64,000 nt of DNA from Avena insularis (Eukaryota; Streptophyta; Magnoliopsida; Poales; Poaceae). Below, one piece after another: positions 36,561 through 47,815 of the stretch. The stretch's first letter is position 1, and every line of letters starts with the position of its first letter. The notes under the pieces are model-generated. The model saw nothing but the letters and a program-made list of their open reading frames with translations. It did not search any database and was not told the DNA's origin. The DNA is taken from the NCBI GenBank assembly GCA_023614405.1, contig CM042687.1, positions 68,864,992-68,928,991 of the forward strand. The letters run 5' to 3'. The translations under genes were made by a program, and so were the position numbers.

Positions 36561-37404
36561 AAGATCTAATGGCATGTATGAGCTAATTACACCAAAAGAA
36601 GCAAATCCCCAATTGGAGCCTCTTTCATTAGAGACGTTAAGTGCACGTAACGACCGGCGGTATGGTCAGAGCGCGCCCGTACCGCACACATGTACTACCT
36701 TCCAGCGGCTCCGCTATATCAACAAAAGCAACTTTTGTGAAGGAGGGAGACCGAAAAAGAGAACACAGCCGCCGCAAAACTCATCAGAGAGAAGAGATCA
36801 GATCTGGAAAAGGAGAAGAACATCCCCTTGTTCCTCGACGATCTCCACTTCTCCAACACACACTCCATCATCACTCCAATCATCATTTAGAGAGAGATAT
36901 AGAGATATTGGCAATTGTAACATTAGGGTTTGATACTTTGATCTACCTTTGGTTTGTATTTGATTCGATCTTCGAGTACTATTTTGGTTTGCTACAATAA
37001 CTTTCAGATGATTTCCATTTGCAATACAATTATGCCTTTCATTTGTCTCCCTCTCATGTCTGAGTAAATCCCCATAGGCATGGGAGATGTAGGGAATTGA
37101 TGAGATGTGTAATGCCTCCTTTCTATCCATCCATTTGTGATTTCTGTAGTGATTATTAATCTATGAGAATGATTATCTATGTTTGCCTAATGCTTATTAT
37201 CTAATTTAAGGTCCCGGGTAACATGATCTAAAGATATCTTAGGTATGAACTTGTGTGCTAACGAATCGGCGACCCCCGAGTGACACGGCCGATATCAATG
37301 AGGATTTGGCATCACTCGAGGACAACAAGGAACCATCAAGATTAAAGCTTTGATCTGGTTGCAAGACCTTAAAAGATGTGCTGACCATTGCCATGGTAAC
37401 AAAC
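36561..37404 (+). mobile_element. Ath-3 5' LTR, left part
   Basis: Plus-orientation LTR sequence, cut at 37404-37409 by Tat-1 and resuming at 51766. It includes a CGGTATGG...CGCCCGTACCG hairpin-like motif at about 36651-36682, a possible TATATC box near 36714, a leader, and U5-like T-rich sequence. The exact start is not resolved (36545-36580) because it abuts LINE-f. The frames of 119 codons at 36574-37000 are compositional. Confidence 0.6.
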
Positions 37405-37409
37405 AGACG

Positions 37410-39247
37410 TGTCGTGGTATTGCCGATGAGTACGCCATGGAGGGGTCCTCACAGTGCGTGTTTAGAGACGTGGGGGAAGGCGGACGGTTGATGGGTACGA
37501 GGTAACACAGCTTACCCAGGTTCAGATCCCACGATGGTGGCGGAATCCTACTCCTGCTATAAATCACTATAAGGGCAATACGCCGAGTTACAGAGATAGG
37601 TTCGCTGTGCGAGGTTGTATAAATATATACTAGGTTGTGCCCTAAAGGATCCCATAGGCCCGACTTATATAGTCGCCAGGTCCTAGGGTTACAGGGAAAA
37701 TTCCTAGCCGGACAGGTCACAGAGTCCTACACCGTCTATTACTAGTCTTGTGTATCTTGCACTCCAAGGCTCCGGGTATGTCGGTGACTCCAACTGTAGC
37801 CTTCCTTTATCCGGCATGAGCCTCCCTTCTGGATCCATCTAACTGGGCCGCCCAGCAGGCCATAGGCCATGCTACTGTAGGGATATGGGTAGGCTACACT
37901 AGCGCAAATCAAAATTTTCTACCGCGTAAACCAGGAATACTGTTGTCATAGATCACGGGATTAACACTAGACGCGCAGTTGCGGAATTGATGAAGCACGT
38001 CGCGGCAGTGCAGACGATCTACGTCTCCTCCTTGTTCTCGTCCCACGAGCAGCTCCCCTTGCGCGGCTCGTCCAAACGCTCTGAGATCTGGCGCCTCGAG
38101 GTATCCACACGTATAGGGTGGGCGTCGACGCCGGACTGCTAGGTCGCCGCGCATTTCTGGCGTGAGGAGCGGCGGCTGGGTGGAATGATCTCTGGTCTAA
38201 CCCTGGCCAGCTCGCCCCACCCTCTCTTATATAGGCATCCCTAGTGGGCTTCTACATTAGCATCCCATTAGTAGCCTAAACCTGGTCTAATTCGGATCCA
38301 ATCCTCATTAGTCTTCCAGCCCCTTAAGTGTGTGACCCTATAGGTTCATATGCGTATAGACATGACACGAATACACTTATTCTGTCAATAGTTAGTAGCG
38401 GCCTCTAGCAAGACATGCCAACTCCTAAACGCATACAAAGATCATATCGGACGAACCATCACAAGGTTTAGTACATGTCTTTTCGTTTTCCTCATGATAT
38501 TTGGTCTAGCTCCAAGCCGACCTCCCTTTCTCGATACCGTGATTCGGAATCCCTTTACTAGGTTAACTCTTAACCATATGTAGCACGGCCATGCATTTCT
38601 GGATCCGATCACTCGAGGGCCCCAGAGATATCTCTCTCAAGTAGAGAGGGGCAAATCCCATCTTGATTGACCATGCATTGCCGCATGCTTCAGGACAAAC
38701 CCGAAAGCTACATTTTTAACTACCCTCTTATGGTGCAGCGTTTGATAGCCCCAAAGTAAGTCGATTCACATCTCAAGTACATGCGACAATCTCAGGTCTA
38801 AGGACAAAACATACACGATGTGTAGAGAGAGAGCTGCAACTAATTTCCAGTCTCAGGTTGGGTCAGTCCAACCTCATGTTCATAACATGTGTACACATGA
38901 TTGGTTTGACATCTCCATGTCTATGACTTGCGAAACATAGTCATCAACCAATCGATGTGCTAGTCTAATATTCACGTGTGTCCTCACATGAACTCCGACT
39001 AGGGACAACTCTTAAATAACCATACAAGTAAATAGTTTCACAAACAATTCACATAATTGCCAATCAATACAAGTTGCCTGATATGGATATTCAAGGAACA
39101 TTACAATAACTCATGGATACATATGAAATATAATCATCTCTATGATTGCCTCTAGGGCATATTTCCTTCAGCTACCAACTGTGGGCCACCCGGGTTATCC
39201 GGATAAGTGACATGCTATGAGGATACCCATATAGCATATCCCCAACA
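37410..39247 (-). mobile_element. Tat-1 3' LTR, interrupted by BARE-solo
   Basis: Left part 37410-37875 and right part 39176-39247. Removing the insert and one copy of its duplication leaves 538 bp, against 537 bp for the 5' LTR. On the minus strand it starts TGTTGGGGATATGC and ends ACCACGACA. TATA box TATATAAG at 37664-37671 on the minus strand. Confidence 0.92.
37871..39175 (-). mobile_element. BARE-1/Angela-like solo LTR with GCTAC target duplication
   Basis: The LTR is 37876-39170 (1295 bp), flanked by GCTAC at 37871-37875 and 39171-39175. The minus strand starts TGAAGGAAATATGCCCTAG, the hallmark start of the BARE-1/Angela/WIS copia group, and ends ATATCCCTACA. TATA box TATATAAG at 38226-38233 on the minus strand. 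No interior and no second LTR are present, so it is a solo LTR left by recombination between LTRs. Short frames such as 37909-38154 are not genes. Confidence 0.92.
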
Positions 39248-39262
39248 GTATCCCCCGGAGAA
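39248..39262 (-). other. Tat-1 polypurine tract
   Basis: The minus strand reads TTCTCCGGGGGATAC directly before the 3' LTR. Confidence 0.75.
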
Positions 39263-39850
39263 CTCCGAGATCTTGCGGCGTCTTGCCTCTTCGTGTGGAA
39301 TACTCCGTCTAGATGGATGTCGGCAAATCGTCAAGCAATATCTTGTAGTCCTCCCAAAGAACCCTGCAAGGCTTTCTCCGTCTTCAATATGTAAGTCGGA
39401 GAAATGCTGAATCTTCCATCATACTCTTCCGTAACCGGACTGGATCCGTCCATGCCGGAATCTTCCAATGTGACGGCTCATCTTCCTATGCCAGCTAGGA
39501 CGACGTAGGCTTAGGTCAGCGACGCCTCGTAACTCACACATGCAGAGAACGCAATCATGTCCGATTTTCCCGCGCGAGCGATACGAACTGTTTGTGGCGA
39601 CGGTTGGAGACGTGGCAAAAATTCCGCGCACGTTCGCAAACACATCGTCTACGTGGCAACCGTCCGATCAAGCTGCACGAATCTTGACGCTGGAGATGAT
39701 AACTAGTAACCGCGGTGGGATTTCCACTTTTTACCTCATTCTCCTCGCATCATCTTCTTCCTCCAGCGCGCGCCTCCTCGATCTCTCCGCGCCTAACTCG
39801 CGAAAAAACCCTAGCCTCCAATCCACACCAGTCACACCCAACCTCACTCC
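39263..39850 (+). promoter_or_regulatory. Probable promoter and 5' UTR region of the Tat-1 antisense gene
   Basis: About 590 bp upstream of the antisense ATG, read on the plus strand. It ends in a C/T-rich stretch with AAAAAACCCTAGCC near 39803, typical of plant 5' leaders. I see no clear TATA box. The short frames on both strands are not conserved-looking. Confidence 0.4.
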
Positions 39851-42800
39851 ATGGCCAGCAGCAGCACCTCTCCCTCCATGGCAGCGTCAAACGAAGCTGC
39901 GGCGAAGCTGGCGAGCTCCATTGTCGTGCCTCCGGAGGGCCTAGTCATCCCCGCATCAGCGGTGATCGAGTCCACCAGCGGCGACCTTAATCTGGCGGTG
40001 CTGGAGCCGTTGGAGGAGGAGCCAGATTCGCACAAGGGCGACTGGCGCGGCTCAGATATCACGGACCGTGATATCCAAGAGATGATCGCCGAAGGCTACC
40101 TTCCTACGACGGAGGGGCTACTTTGGCGGCGGCGAGGTTACACCTTCTCCCCAAGCCGGAGAAAAGGTGTACCTCAAATCCCAACTGGTACGTGGCGTCT
40201 CCCTGCCCATCTCCAACTTCTTCCTCTCCGTCTTGAATCACTATAGAGTCCAGCCCCAGAATCTTTCCCCCAATAGTATCTTAGTGCTTAGCAACTACGC
40301 GGCGCTCTGCGAGGGAGACTTAGCGATAAGACCTAGGTTAGACCTCTTTGTGTACTTCTTCACCGTCAAACGTGAAGCCAGACATAGCAAGGAAGAACTC
40401 AGGAACTACGGCACCATAAGCTTCAAGATTCGACCTGGCCGGCGGTTCCTTGACATCGTCGGCCACGAGTCCTACAAAAATTGGCAACAGACGTACTTTT
40501 ACGGCCCAGACATCCCTCTGGCTGGCCGACAAGTAACGTACCCGGACTTCATTGACGGAGCCGCCGCTGAAGCCTCGTCATGGAGATCCCAGGCCTCCCT
40601 TCCCTCCAACCTCGATGCTTCTCGCGCCATAAGGCGGATAGAATGGTTCGTAGAGACGGGTTTGACCGGCTTGGACCTAGCCATGTGCTGGTTCATCAGG
40701 CGAATCCAACCTCTGCAACACCGCGTGAAGCTCATGCACGAGTATACCAGCGACAGAAGGGATAGCCTCCGCATCTCCGTGGACAACTTCTCGAGCGACT
40801 CCGTCAAGCTCCGCCTTAAGGACATCGTCAAGGTGAAGGATAAGAAGCGTGGCTTCACCATCACCTACGACATGTTAAATGAGCGACAAGTGCCCAAAGG
40901 TAGGTATTTATTTTCCGTGTATGACATATACTCCAGTTCTTCCGTCTTGCAAGTGTCATCTTATCTAACACGGTGACTTCTCACTTAACAGCTTAGCGAT
41001 CTAGAGGAGGGCAACCTGGCTGCCCAAATCTACGATCCAAAGATGAAGGAAGTCATGGTCGTGTCCGACGACGAGGCTCCGTTAGCGCGAAAGCGGAAGA
41101 GCTCCACCTCTGACGCTACCGACGGAGGCAAGAAAAAGAAGACGGAGGGTGGAGCCTCCAAAAAGACTACCGCCGCCCTAGAGGTGGAAAAGAGAAAAGT
41201 TACTGGGATCCCCTTTGCCAAAGCACCCCCACTTGTGTAAGCTTCTCTTCCTCCGACATTGTCTATTTATCTGTCTTGCTCTTGTACTTATGCATTTTGC
41301 ACGTTTCAGGAAGAAAGCCACGACCAGCCTCAAGAAGACCTCCTGCCACTCAAGGACATGCTGCATCGCGACGCATCTCCCGCCATCGCCCCTACCACTC
41401 CCTCCGTCAAGCCTTCGTCTGCCCCGACAAGCTCACAAGCTAAGGAGGCATTTGGCCCTTCCGCCATGGAAGTGGACTCAGGTGCTTCTACCGAGGTTGC
41501 AGTCGTCGGCGAGCAGGCAACGCAGGAGAGTGCCGCCCACCAAATGGCTGGAGCTCCGGCTAAGGATATCATCAGTGGCGGTAAGGCGGTGGTGGAAGCA
41601 GGTACCTCTGTCGTTGGCGGCGCCCCCGCACCCAAGAAAACCATAGCCTATCCAAAGATAGTATATTCGGTACTTACACCGGGTAGCACTGTTTTGGTCC
41701 CTGGTGCGGCGCCGACATCTCCGACGTGCGGTCTAGAGGAGCTCCGCCGGCAAGCAGGAATCTTGCAAGGAAACAACAAATCCTTTGCCAAGCTGCTGGC
41801 CGAGAGTGCTACGAACCTCAAGATCATCGCACTTGTAAGTTTTCTTTGCCTTTTGCATTCATATGAGTATCCCACTGTAGCCCCCGAGGATGTAGACGGA
41901 AAAACCATAGGTTTTTGCATCTATATGCTCTAAGAGTGACTAAGTTAGAAAAAACTCTCACTGTAGCCCCCAAGCATGTAGATGGAATGAAATGTTCCGA
42001 CTAGATGCTTAAAGAAAAGCTAAGCATATATCCGAGTTAAAAAACTTTAACCTATAGCCCCCAAGCCTCTAATCGAGAACTGAATTAGTTCCGACCTGAT
42101 GCTTAAAGAAAAGCTAAGCATATTACTAAGTCAAAATTCTCGCTGTAGCCCCCGAGCGTCTAGGTGGAAAATTTCCGGGTAGATGCTCCAAGCAGACCAA
42201 ACAACGTTTTAACTTTCAACTTTTCTCCACAGAACGAGAGTGCTCGGAGGGGCATGGCCAATGACAAGTACCAGAAGATGCGCACAGACCTGGAAGCCGA
42301 AAAGGGTAAAACTGCCTTCTTGAAGGAACGGATCACCAAGAGCAAGCGTCTGTTTTCTTTTTCGCATTCCGACTTGGTATTGTGCCCATATTCTCCGAGT
42401 ACTCACTGTGTACTTTGCTTTCTCCGACTTGCAGAAACCATCGCCAAGGCCAAGAATATTGTCGAGCAATCCAAGCACATTCAAGAGCTGGATAGCAAGA
42501 ACAAAATTCTTAAGCAGGAGAGGAAGGACATGCTGAAAATGCATGAGGAGTCGATGAAGGTCCTGCAGGACTCCTCCACCGAGGAAATCAATCGCTTGAA
42601 GGAGGAGATTGCAATCTTAAAAGATTAGAAGCAAGCTGCCGATGAGAAAAATCAACGCCATAGCGAGGCGTATAAGCTCCTCCAACAAGAGAAAGAGTCC
42701 TTGGTGGACACCCTCTGTCAAGCTGAGGCCAGCATCTTCAGTAAGTTTTCTCCGTCTTGGGTTTCTGTAGTCTGGGTACTTTGAATTGTTGAACTCATGC

Positions 42801-43340
42801 GCTCCTTGTCGGAATTTTGCAGCTCCTATGGGTTTAACCCGATCACCTCCTCCAGCTAAGGAATGCATGGTTCTTGCCGGCAACTTCATCAACAACGCCA
42901 TCACGCAAGCCAAGGAGATCGCCAAGCCCCTCTAGATAAACATCAAGGCATCAGACTCCATGGTGAAGTACTCGGATATTCTGCGCCGAGCCCCCGAGCG
43001 TATCACAAGCTGGAAAGCTTCATGTGCACGGGCTGGCGCAAGGATGTCGCTGTCAATGGTGAAGGCACACTATGAAGATGCCGACATCGACACGGTGACC
43101 TCTGGCATTCCCGACATAGACGATGATGGCAAAGAGATTAACCATGAAGCCATCTTGTCATCGCTCGTGGGCTATGACAGCAGAGTTGCCGAGTTGGTGG
43201 ACGTCGACGTCTTCGTGCCCATGAACATCATCGACAGCGGCAACCAAGGTTCTTCTAAGTCCCACCACAGCGCTGACTTCGAGGGTGGTTCTTCGGCTAG
43301 TGATGATGCTGCTTCCAAGTCACTTGCGCCAAAGGAGTGA
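39851..43340 (+). pseudogene. Tat-1 antisense gene (gypsy-type transposon domain protein), multi-exon
   Basis: A plus-strand gene opposite to gag-pol. It starts at ATG 39851 with a flexible Ala/Ser-rich N-terminus. The conserved domain (40060-40900) has ITDRDIQEMIAEGYLP, VYLKSQLVRGVSLPIS, PNSILVLSNYAALCEG, LDLFVYFFTVK and SYKNWQQTYFY. This matches the plant 'putative gypsy type transposon' domain. A 1-nt frameshift lies at about 40125-40150. GT-AG introns are visible at about 40900-40991, 41237-41309 and 41835-42232, and another ends with TTTTGCAG near 42822. Later exons encode a Lys/Ser-rich linker (41043-41236), a Pro/Ala-rich segment, coiled coil (42233-42627) and a C-terminal region ending at TGA 43340. 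Stops at 42626-42628 and near 42935 break the coiled-coil part. Similar antisense ORFs are known in Tat-lineage elements; their function is unknown. Confidence 0.72.
41873..42180. repeat. Four degenerate ~90-bp tandem repeats in an intron of the antisense gene
   Basis: Units begin with a GTAGCCCCC / ATAGCCCCC motif at 41877, 41963, 42054 and 42144. Each continues with TCTAG/TGTAG..GGAA, TTCCG and AGATGCT. The spacing of 86, 91 and 90 bp shows a minisatellite. Confidence 0.8.
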
Positions 43341-43847
43341 AGAACAACTTTGTAATATTTGTTTCATCTTTGGTGCATATGCGGAAAAAACTTGTTTATG
43401 TAACTTAAGGCGGAAAACAATGGTTGTTACTTCCTGCTGCTCAAGAACTAGTTTCCAGCATGTATATATTGTTTTAAGCAAGTGCTGGCTTATCCATTAC
43501 TTTGGTTCTTATGCTTGACTTTTCATGAGTCGGAAGACTCGTTGTCGGAACCATGCACTTAGGTGATGATTCCCAATGGCACCGTCAATAAGCTGAGCAC
43601 AAAATCACCGACAATAAGTGCCAAAAGTCACTACTCCAGAATCCACATAAAAACGACAAAGAACGTGTAGACCAGAAAACTTAAGCTAAGCCCGTAGGCG
43701 GAATTTTCACAAGTGCAATCGCAAAGCTTGTGCATAAAGGTTTTACATGATCCAAAAAATGAACACTAAAGGAGGTAAAAGACTTAGAAATATGAGAGAG
43801 CTTTATTTCATTGATCATATAAGAGGTACACAATTAGATAAAAAATG
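43341..43847. other. Gap between convergent 3' ends in Tat-1
   Basis: About 500 bp between the antisense gene stop and the pol stop. It is AT-rich and should hold both 3' UTRs. No conserved domain or repeat is seen. Confidence 0.5.
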
Positions 43848-45431
43848 CTAAGTGTAAAAAGAACGTAGCTGTGCTATGTTCCATGGCCGATCAAGCTCCG
43901 GGTAGTCATCATCCGGGTCACGTCGCTTAAGCTTATGATCCCCGTTGGGTCTATCCTTCAGTTCACGATTGTCAACAAGGTAGTAAGATCCATTGAGTAG
44001 CGCCTTGCTTATGATGAACGGTCCTTCCCATGGCGGGGATAATTTGTGGGACTTCTTCTGCATAAGTCAGAGCACCAAATCCCCCTCTTTAAACGAGCGA
44101 TGCCGAACGCGGCGACTATGGTAGCTGCGTACCTTCTACTGGTAGATGGCGGATCTTTGGCATGCCAAAACGTGCTCCTCCTCAAGAAGGTCCACATCTA
44201 GGCGTCTGGATTCTTCAGCGTCATCTTCGTCGTAGGCGGCAACTCTTGGTGCATCGTGAAGGATGTCGGAAGGCAGCATGGCTTCTGCTCCATATACCAT
44301 GAAGTAAGGGGTGTAGCCGGTGGATCTGTTGGGTGTAGTTCATAAACTCCACAGCACAGATGGAAATTCTTCCGGCCAGGATCTAGCTGCTCTATGTAGC
44401 GATGCCTCCAGACGTGGCTTGATTCCCTGTATAATTAACCCATTGGCTCGCTCAACCTGACCGTTGGATTGTGGGTGTGCCATAGATGCAAGGTCAAGTC
44501 GGATGCCTTTTTCCCAACAATAAGCCTCCACTTCTCCGAGTGACAAATTGCTGCCGTTGTCGGTGATAATGCTGTGTGGGAGACCAAATCTCACCACTAG
44601 ATCCCGGACAAACCTGAGGGCAGTTGCCCCATCAAGCTTTCTAATGGGTTTATCTTCTATCCATTTAGTGAATTTATCAACTGCTACAAGCAGATGCGTA
44701 AACCCACAAGGTGTCGTCTGTAACGGTCCCACCATGTCTAGCCCCTAGACTGCAAACGGCCAAGTTATTGGTATTGTTCGCAATTCTTCAGCAGGAACAT
44801 GTGGTTGCCGGGAATAATACTGGCATCCCATGCATGTCTCAACCAGCTTGTCGGTGTCCACCTTCGTGGTCAGCCAGTAGAATCCTTGCCGGAAGGCTTT
44901 TGCGACCAACGATCAAGGAGCAGCATGATGCCCGCAGTCTCCGAGATGGATTTCGCGTAGGATTCCCATACCTTCTAGATGGGAAACACACTTTAGGTAT
45001 ACACCAGTAGTTCTCCTTTTGTAGAGTTGCCCATTAATTATGGTATAACCCTTTGCTCGTCGTACTATTTGCCGTCTTTCGACCTCGTCATCGGGCAAAG
45101 TTCCGTGTTCGAGATATTCCATGAACGGTTTTGTCCAAGCCGGAGGGACCTTTGTCACCATGTGGACAAAAGAGTCGAACCTATCCGGGTTGTCGATGTC
45201 GGCTCCCTTCACAGATGGTGTGCGTAGATGCTCTAGGAAAACTCCTGGCAGAATTTGTTTGCGCCCTGATCCAAGCTTAGATAGCAGATCAGTCGCCTCG
45301 TTTTGTTCCCTAGGTACATACTTGACTTCGTAGCCCAAGAAGCTCTTGGCTATCTCGTCCACTTCGTCTCGATATGCCGCCATCATAGGGTTCCGCGCAT
45401 TCCAGGTGCCAGCCACCTGCTGGGCAACCAA
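43848..45431 (-). pseudogene. Tat-1 integrase (with the end of RNase H)
   Basis: Integrase inserts the element's cDNA into the host genome. On the minus strand the piece starts with the end of the RNase H-like module and a linker. The zinc-binding region follows, with HLGDCGHH and ETCMGCQYY (about 44940-44813). The catalytic core is at 44735-44340: VAVDKFTKW (first Asp), IITDNGSN (second Asp) and QSNGQVERAN (Glu), all three acidic residues present. The C-terminal part at 44063-43848 has KLSPPWEGPF and ends RPWNIAQLRSFYT. Frame breaks lie near 44913, 44740 and 44340-44063, so no full-length protein can be made. Confidence 0.88.
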
Positions 45432-46010
45432 GTCGGAATCTCCACAGCAAACTATGCGCTTGATGCCAAATCCTTGGCTACACGAAGTCCGTGAATGAGT
45501 GCTTCATACTCCGCCATGTTATTTGTAGCCTCGAAGTGGATCTGCAGAACGTAGTGTAGCTTTTCTCCTGTTGGTGACTGTAGCAACACACCAGCCCCCG
45601 AGCCGTTGAGCAACTTTGATCCGTCAAAGTGCATCACCCAGTACTCTGGTTCCGGCAACGGAGTAGCATCTGGCATTTCCGTCCAATCTGCAACAAAATC
45701 CTCCAAGGCTTGTGACTTGATAGCATCGCGTCTCTTGTAAGTGATCTCGAAGGCGGCAAGTTCAATTCCCCACTTCGTGACCCTTCCTGTAGCATCGATG
45801 TTGTTGATTATGTCGGACAGTGGAGTCTTGCTCACCACTGTGATTGGGTGCTCCTGAAAGTAATGCCTCAGCTTCCGAGAAGCAAGGAATACTCCATAAG
45901 CTATCTTCTGGTAGTGCGGGTAACGCTGCTTGGACTCCGTCAAGACCTCGCTCACATAGTAACTGGTCGTTGAACTTCGTGCTCATAGCCTGGTTCCTTC
46001 CGCACTACTA
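45432..46010 (-). pseudogene. Tat-1 RNase H region (RT-linked RNase H and second RNase H-like module)
   Basis: RNase H degrades the RNA strand during reverse transcription. The first module (about 45955-45720) has RYPHYQKIAYGV and LRHYFQEHPI, typical of the RT-connected domain. The second (45655-45452, running on past a frameshift) has HFDGSK, NNMAEYEAL and GDSDLV, the three acidic sites of a separate RNase H fold. A double RNase H is a known mark of the Tat lineage. There is a frameshift at about 45440-45490, and another just upstream near 46000 cuts it from RT. Confidence 0.82.
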
Positions 46011-46052
46011 CGACGACGATGCTGATTACCCGGTTGGTTGCCGCCATGTAGA

Positions 46053-47266
46053 TTAACAGGGGCTCTCTAGGCTCGGGCGCTGCAAGGATGGGCGCTGAGG
46101 AAAGAATCTCCTTGAGCTGATCAATGCTGCATCTGCTTCGTCTGTCCACGTGAATTTGTCCGCCTTCTTTAGCAACTTGTACAACGGCAGAGCCTTCTCT
46201 ACAAGTCGGCTGACGAACCGACTAACTGCTGAAACACAACTTGTTAGTCGTTGAATGTCCTTTAGGCATGTCGGAAGGTTTATGTTTAAGATGGCCTTGA
46301 TTTTCTCCGGGTTGACCTCGATTCCGCGTTGGGAAACGATGAAACCCAACAATTTGCCGGCTGGAACCCCGAAGACGCACTTCTTAGGGTTAAGCATCAT
46401 GTTGTATTTCCGGAGATTATCAAAGGTTTCTTTTAAGTCGGAGATTAAGCCGTTTCACTTTTTAGACATCACCGCGATATCGTCCACATAGGCGTGGACG
46501 TTCCGACCAATTTGGTCGTGGAGGCAACGTTGCATTGTCCGCTGGTACGTAGCACCTGCGTTTTTCAGCCCAAAGGGCATCATAACATAGCAAAACGTGT
46601 CATATGGGGTAGTGAACTAAGTGGCCAATTGGTCCGACTTCCTCATCTTGATCTGGTGGTATCCTGAGTATGCATCGAGAAAACACAAAAGCTCCGAGCC
46701 AGTCGTCGAGTCAATGACTTGGTCAATGCGAGGCAAAGCAAACGGATCTTTGGGACATGCTTTGTTCAAGCCGGTGTAATAAACGCACATTCTTAATTCA
46801 TTGGTTCCCTTTTTGGGGACAAGTACAGGATTGGCCACCCATCGGGTGTGAAGGACTTCTCGGATAAATCTAGCCTTAAGTAACCTAGCTATCTCTTTGC
46901 CAATGGCACGTCTCTTCTCATCTCCAAAGCGTCGTAGAGGTAGTTTCACTGGTTTGCATTTTGGATCAATGTTTAAGCTGTGCTCGGCAAGTTCCCTAGG
47001 TACACCTTTCATGTCGGCAGGTTGCCAGGCAAAGATGTCCCTATTCTCACAGAGGAACTCAACGAGCGCGCTTTCCTATTTGAGATCCAGGTTCGTCCCA
47101 ATGGCGGTGACCTTGGAGGCATCGCCTACCACAAGTTCCACCGGCTTGGTATCGATGGCGGCCTTGAACGCAGGAGCGGAGTCGGAGATCTGCTTCTTCG
47201 ACGCGGGCATCTCTGAGTCATCGACCTTGCTCTGGATCTCTTTGAATTCTTCACTGTAGAGGACAG
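46053..47266 (-). pseudogene. Tat-1 reverse transcriptase
   Basis: The RT copies element RNA into DNA. On the minus strand a leader is followed by HSLNIDPKCKPVK, the fingers region (WVANPVLVPKKGT, NKACPKDPFALPRID), FLDAYSGYHQIKM, then MPFGLKNAGATYQ. The catalytic YVDD lies at 46479-46490, and GFIVSQRGIEVNPEKI follows. All core blocks occur in order, in one frame apart from stops. These lie at 46617-46619 and about 46457-46459, with one in the leader near 47083. A frameshift near 46000 separates it from RNase H. It is recognisably complete but inactive. Confidence 0.9.
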
Positions 47267-47267
47267 C

Positions 47268-47699
47268 TTATGCAACGACTGCTTCATTGATCTCGCAGTC
47301 CCTTGCCTTGGTAAAGCTTCTGGATACGGTGATGACACCGTTTGGTCCGGGTATCTTGAGTTTGTTGTAGACGAAGCATGGCTTGGCCATGAACGTGTGG
47401 AATATGTCGCGGTCGAATATGACGTGGTACACGCTCTTGAAGGGGATCACCTCAAAGGTCATGCGCTCTTGGTGGTAATTGTTAACATCGCCAAAGGCAA
47501 CCTGAAGTGTAATGCCCCCAAGGGACCGAGCCTCCCGACCAGGAACTACACCGTGGAAGATGGTGTTGGTCCGCCTTAGGTTTGCCTCTGTCAAGTTCAT
47601 CTTATGCAGTGTATCCAGGTACATGATGTTGATGCTGCTTCCACTATCCACCATACACTTAGTGAACTCCATGTCGTCAATCAAGGGGTTGATGACCAT
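47268..47699 (-). pseudogene. Tat-1 aspartic protease
   Basis: A retropepsin that would cleave the Gag-Pol polyprotein. The catalytic motif VDSGSS is near residue 17 of this frame. It is followed by INIMYLDTLHKM and the flap-side hydrophobic stretch YHVIFDRDIFHTFMA, where the usual Gly-Arg of the family is changed. The frame ends at TAA 47268; RT follows in the next frame. Size and order (gag, protease, RT) are normal. Confidence 0.85.
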
Positions 47700-47815
47700 G
47701 GCGTACTGGTTCTCCGTAGGTATAAGGTCTGGGTGGTTCGTCCTGCCCCAAGTGATTGGAACCTCCTACCAGAGCAGGTACTGGGGAACTGGGGTGAGAG
47801 TAGCCATCAGGATCC

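Noticed and set aside
36574..37000. Two overlapping 119-codon plus-strand frames
   Set aside because: They are different frames over the same bases in the Ath-3 LTR leader, without a domain.
37295..37720. 141-codon minus-strand frame
   Set aside because: It spans the left edge of the Tat-1 3' LTR. A similar frame at 50836-51381 spans the 5' LTR edge. It is LTR sequence, not a gene.
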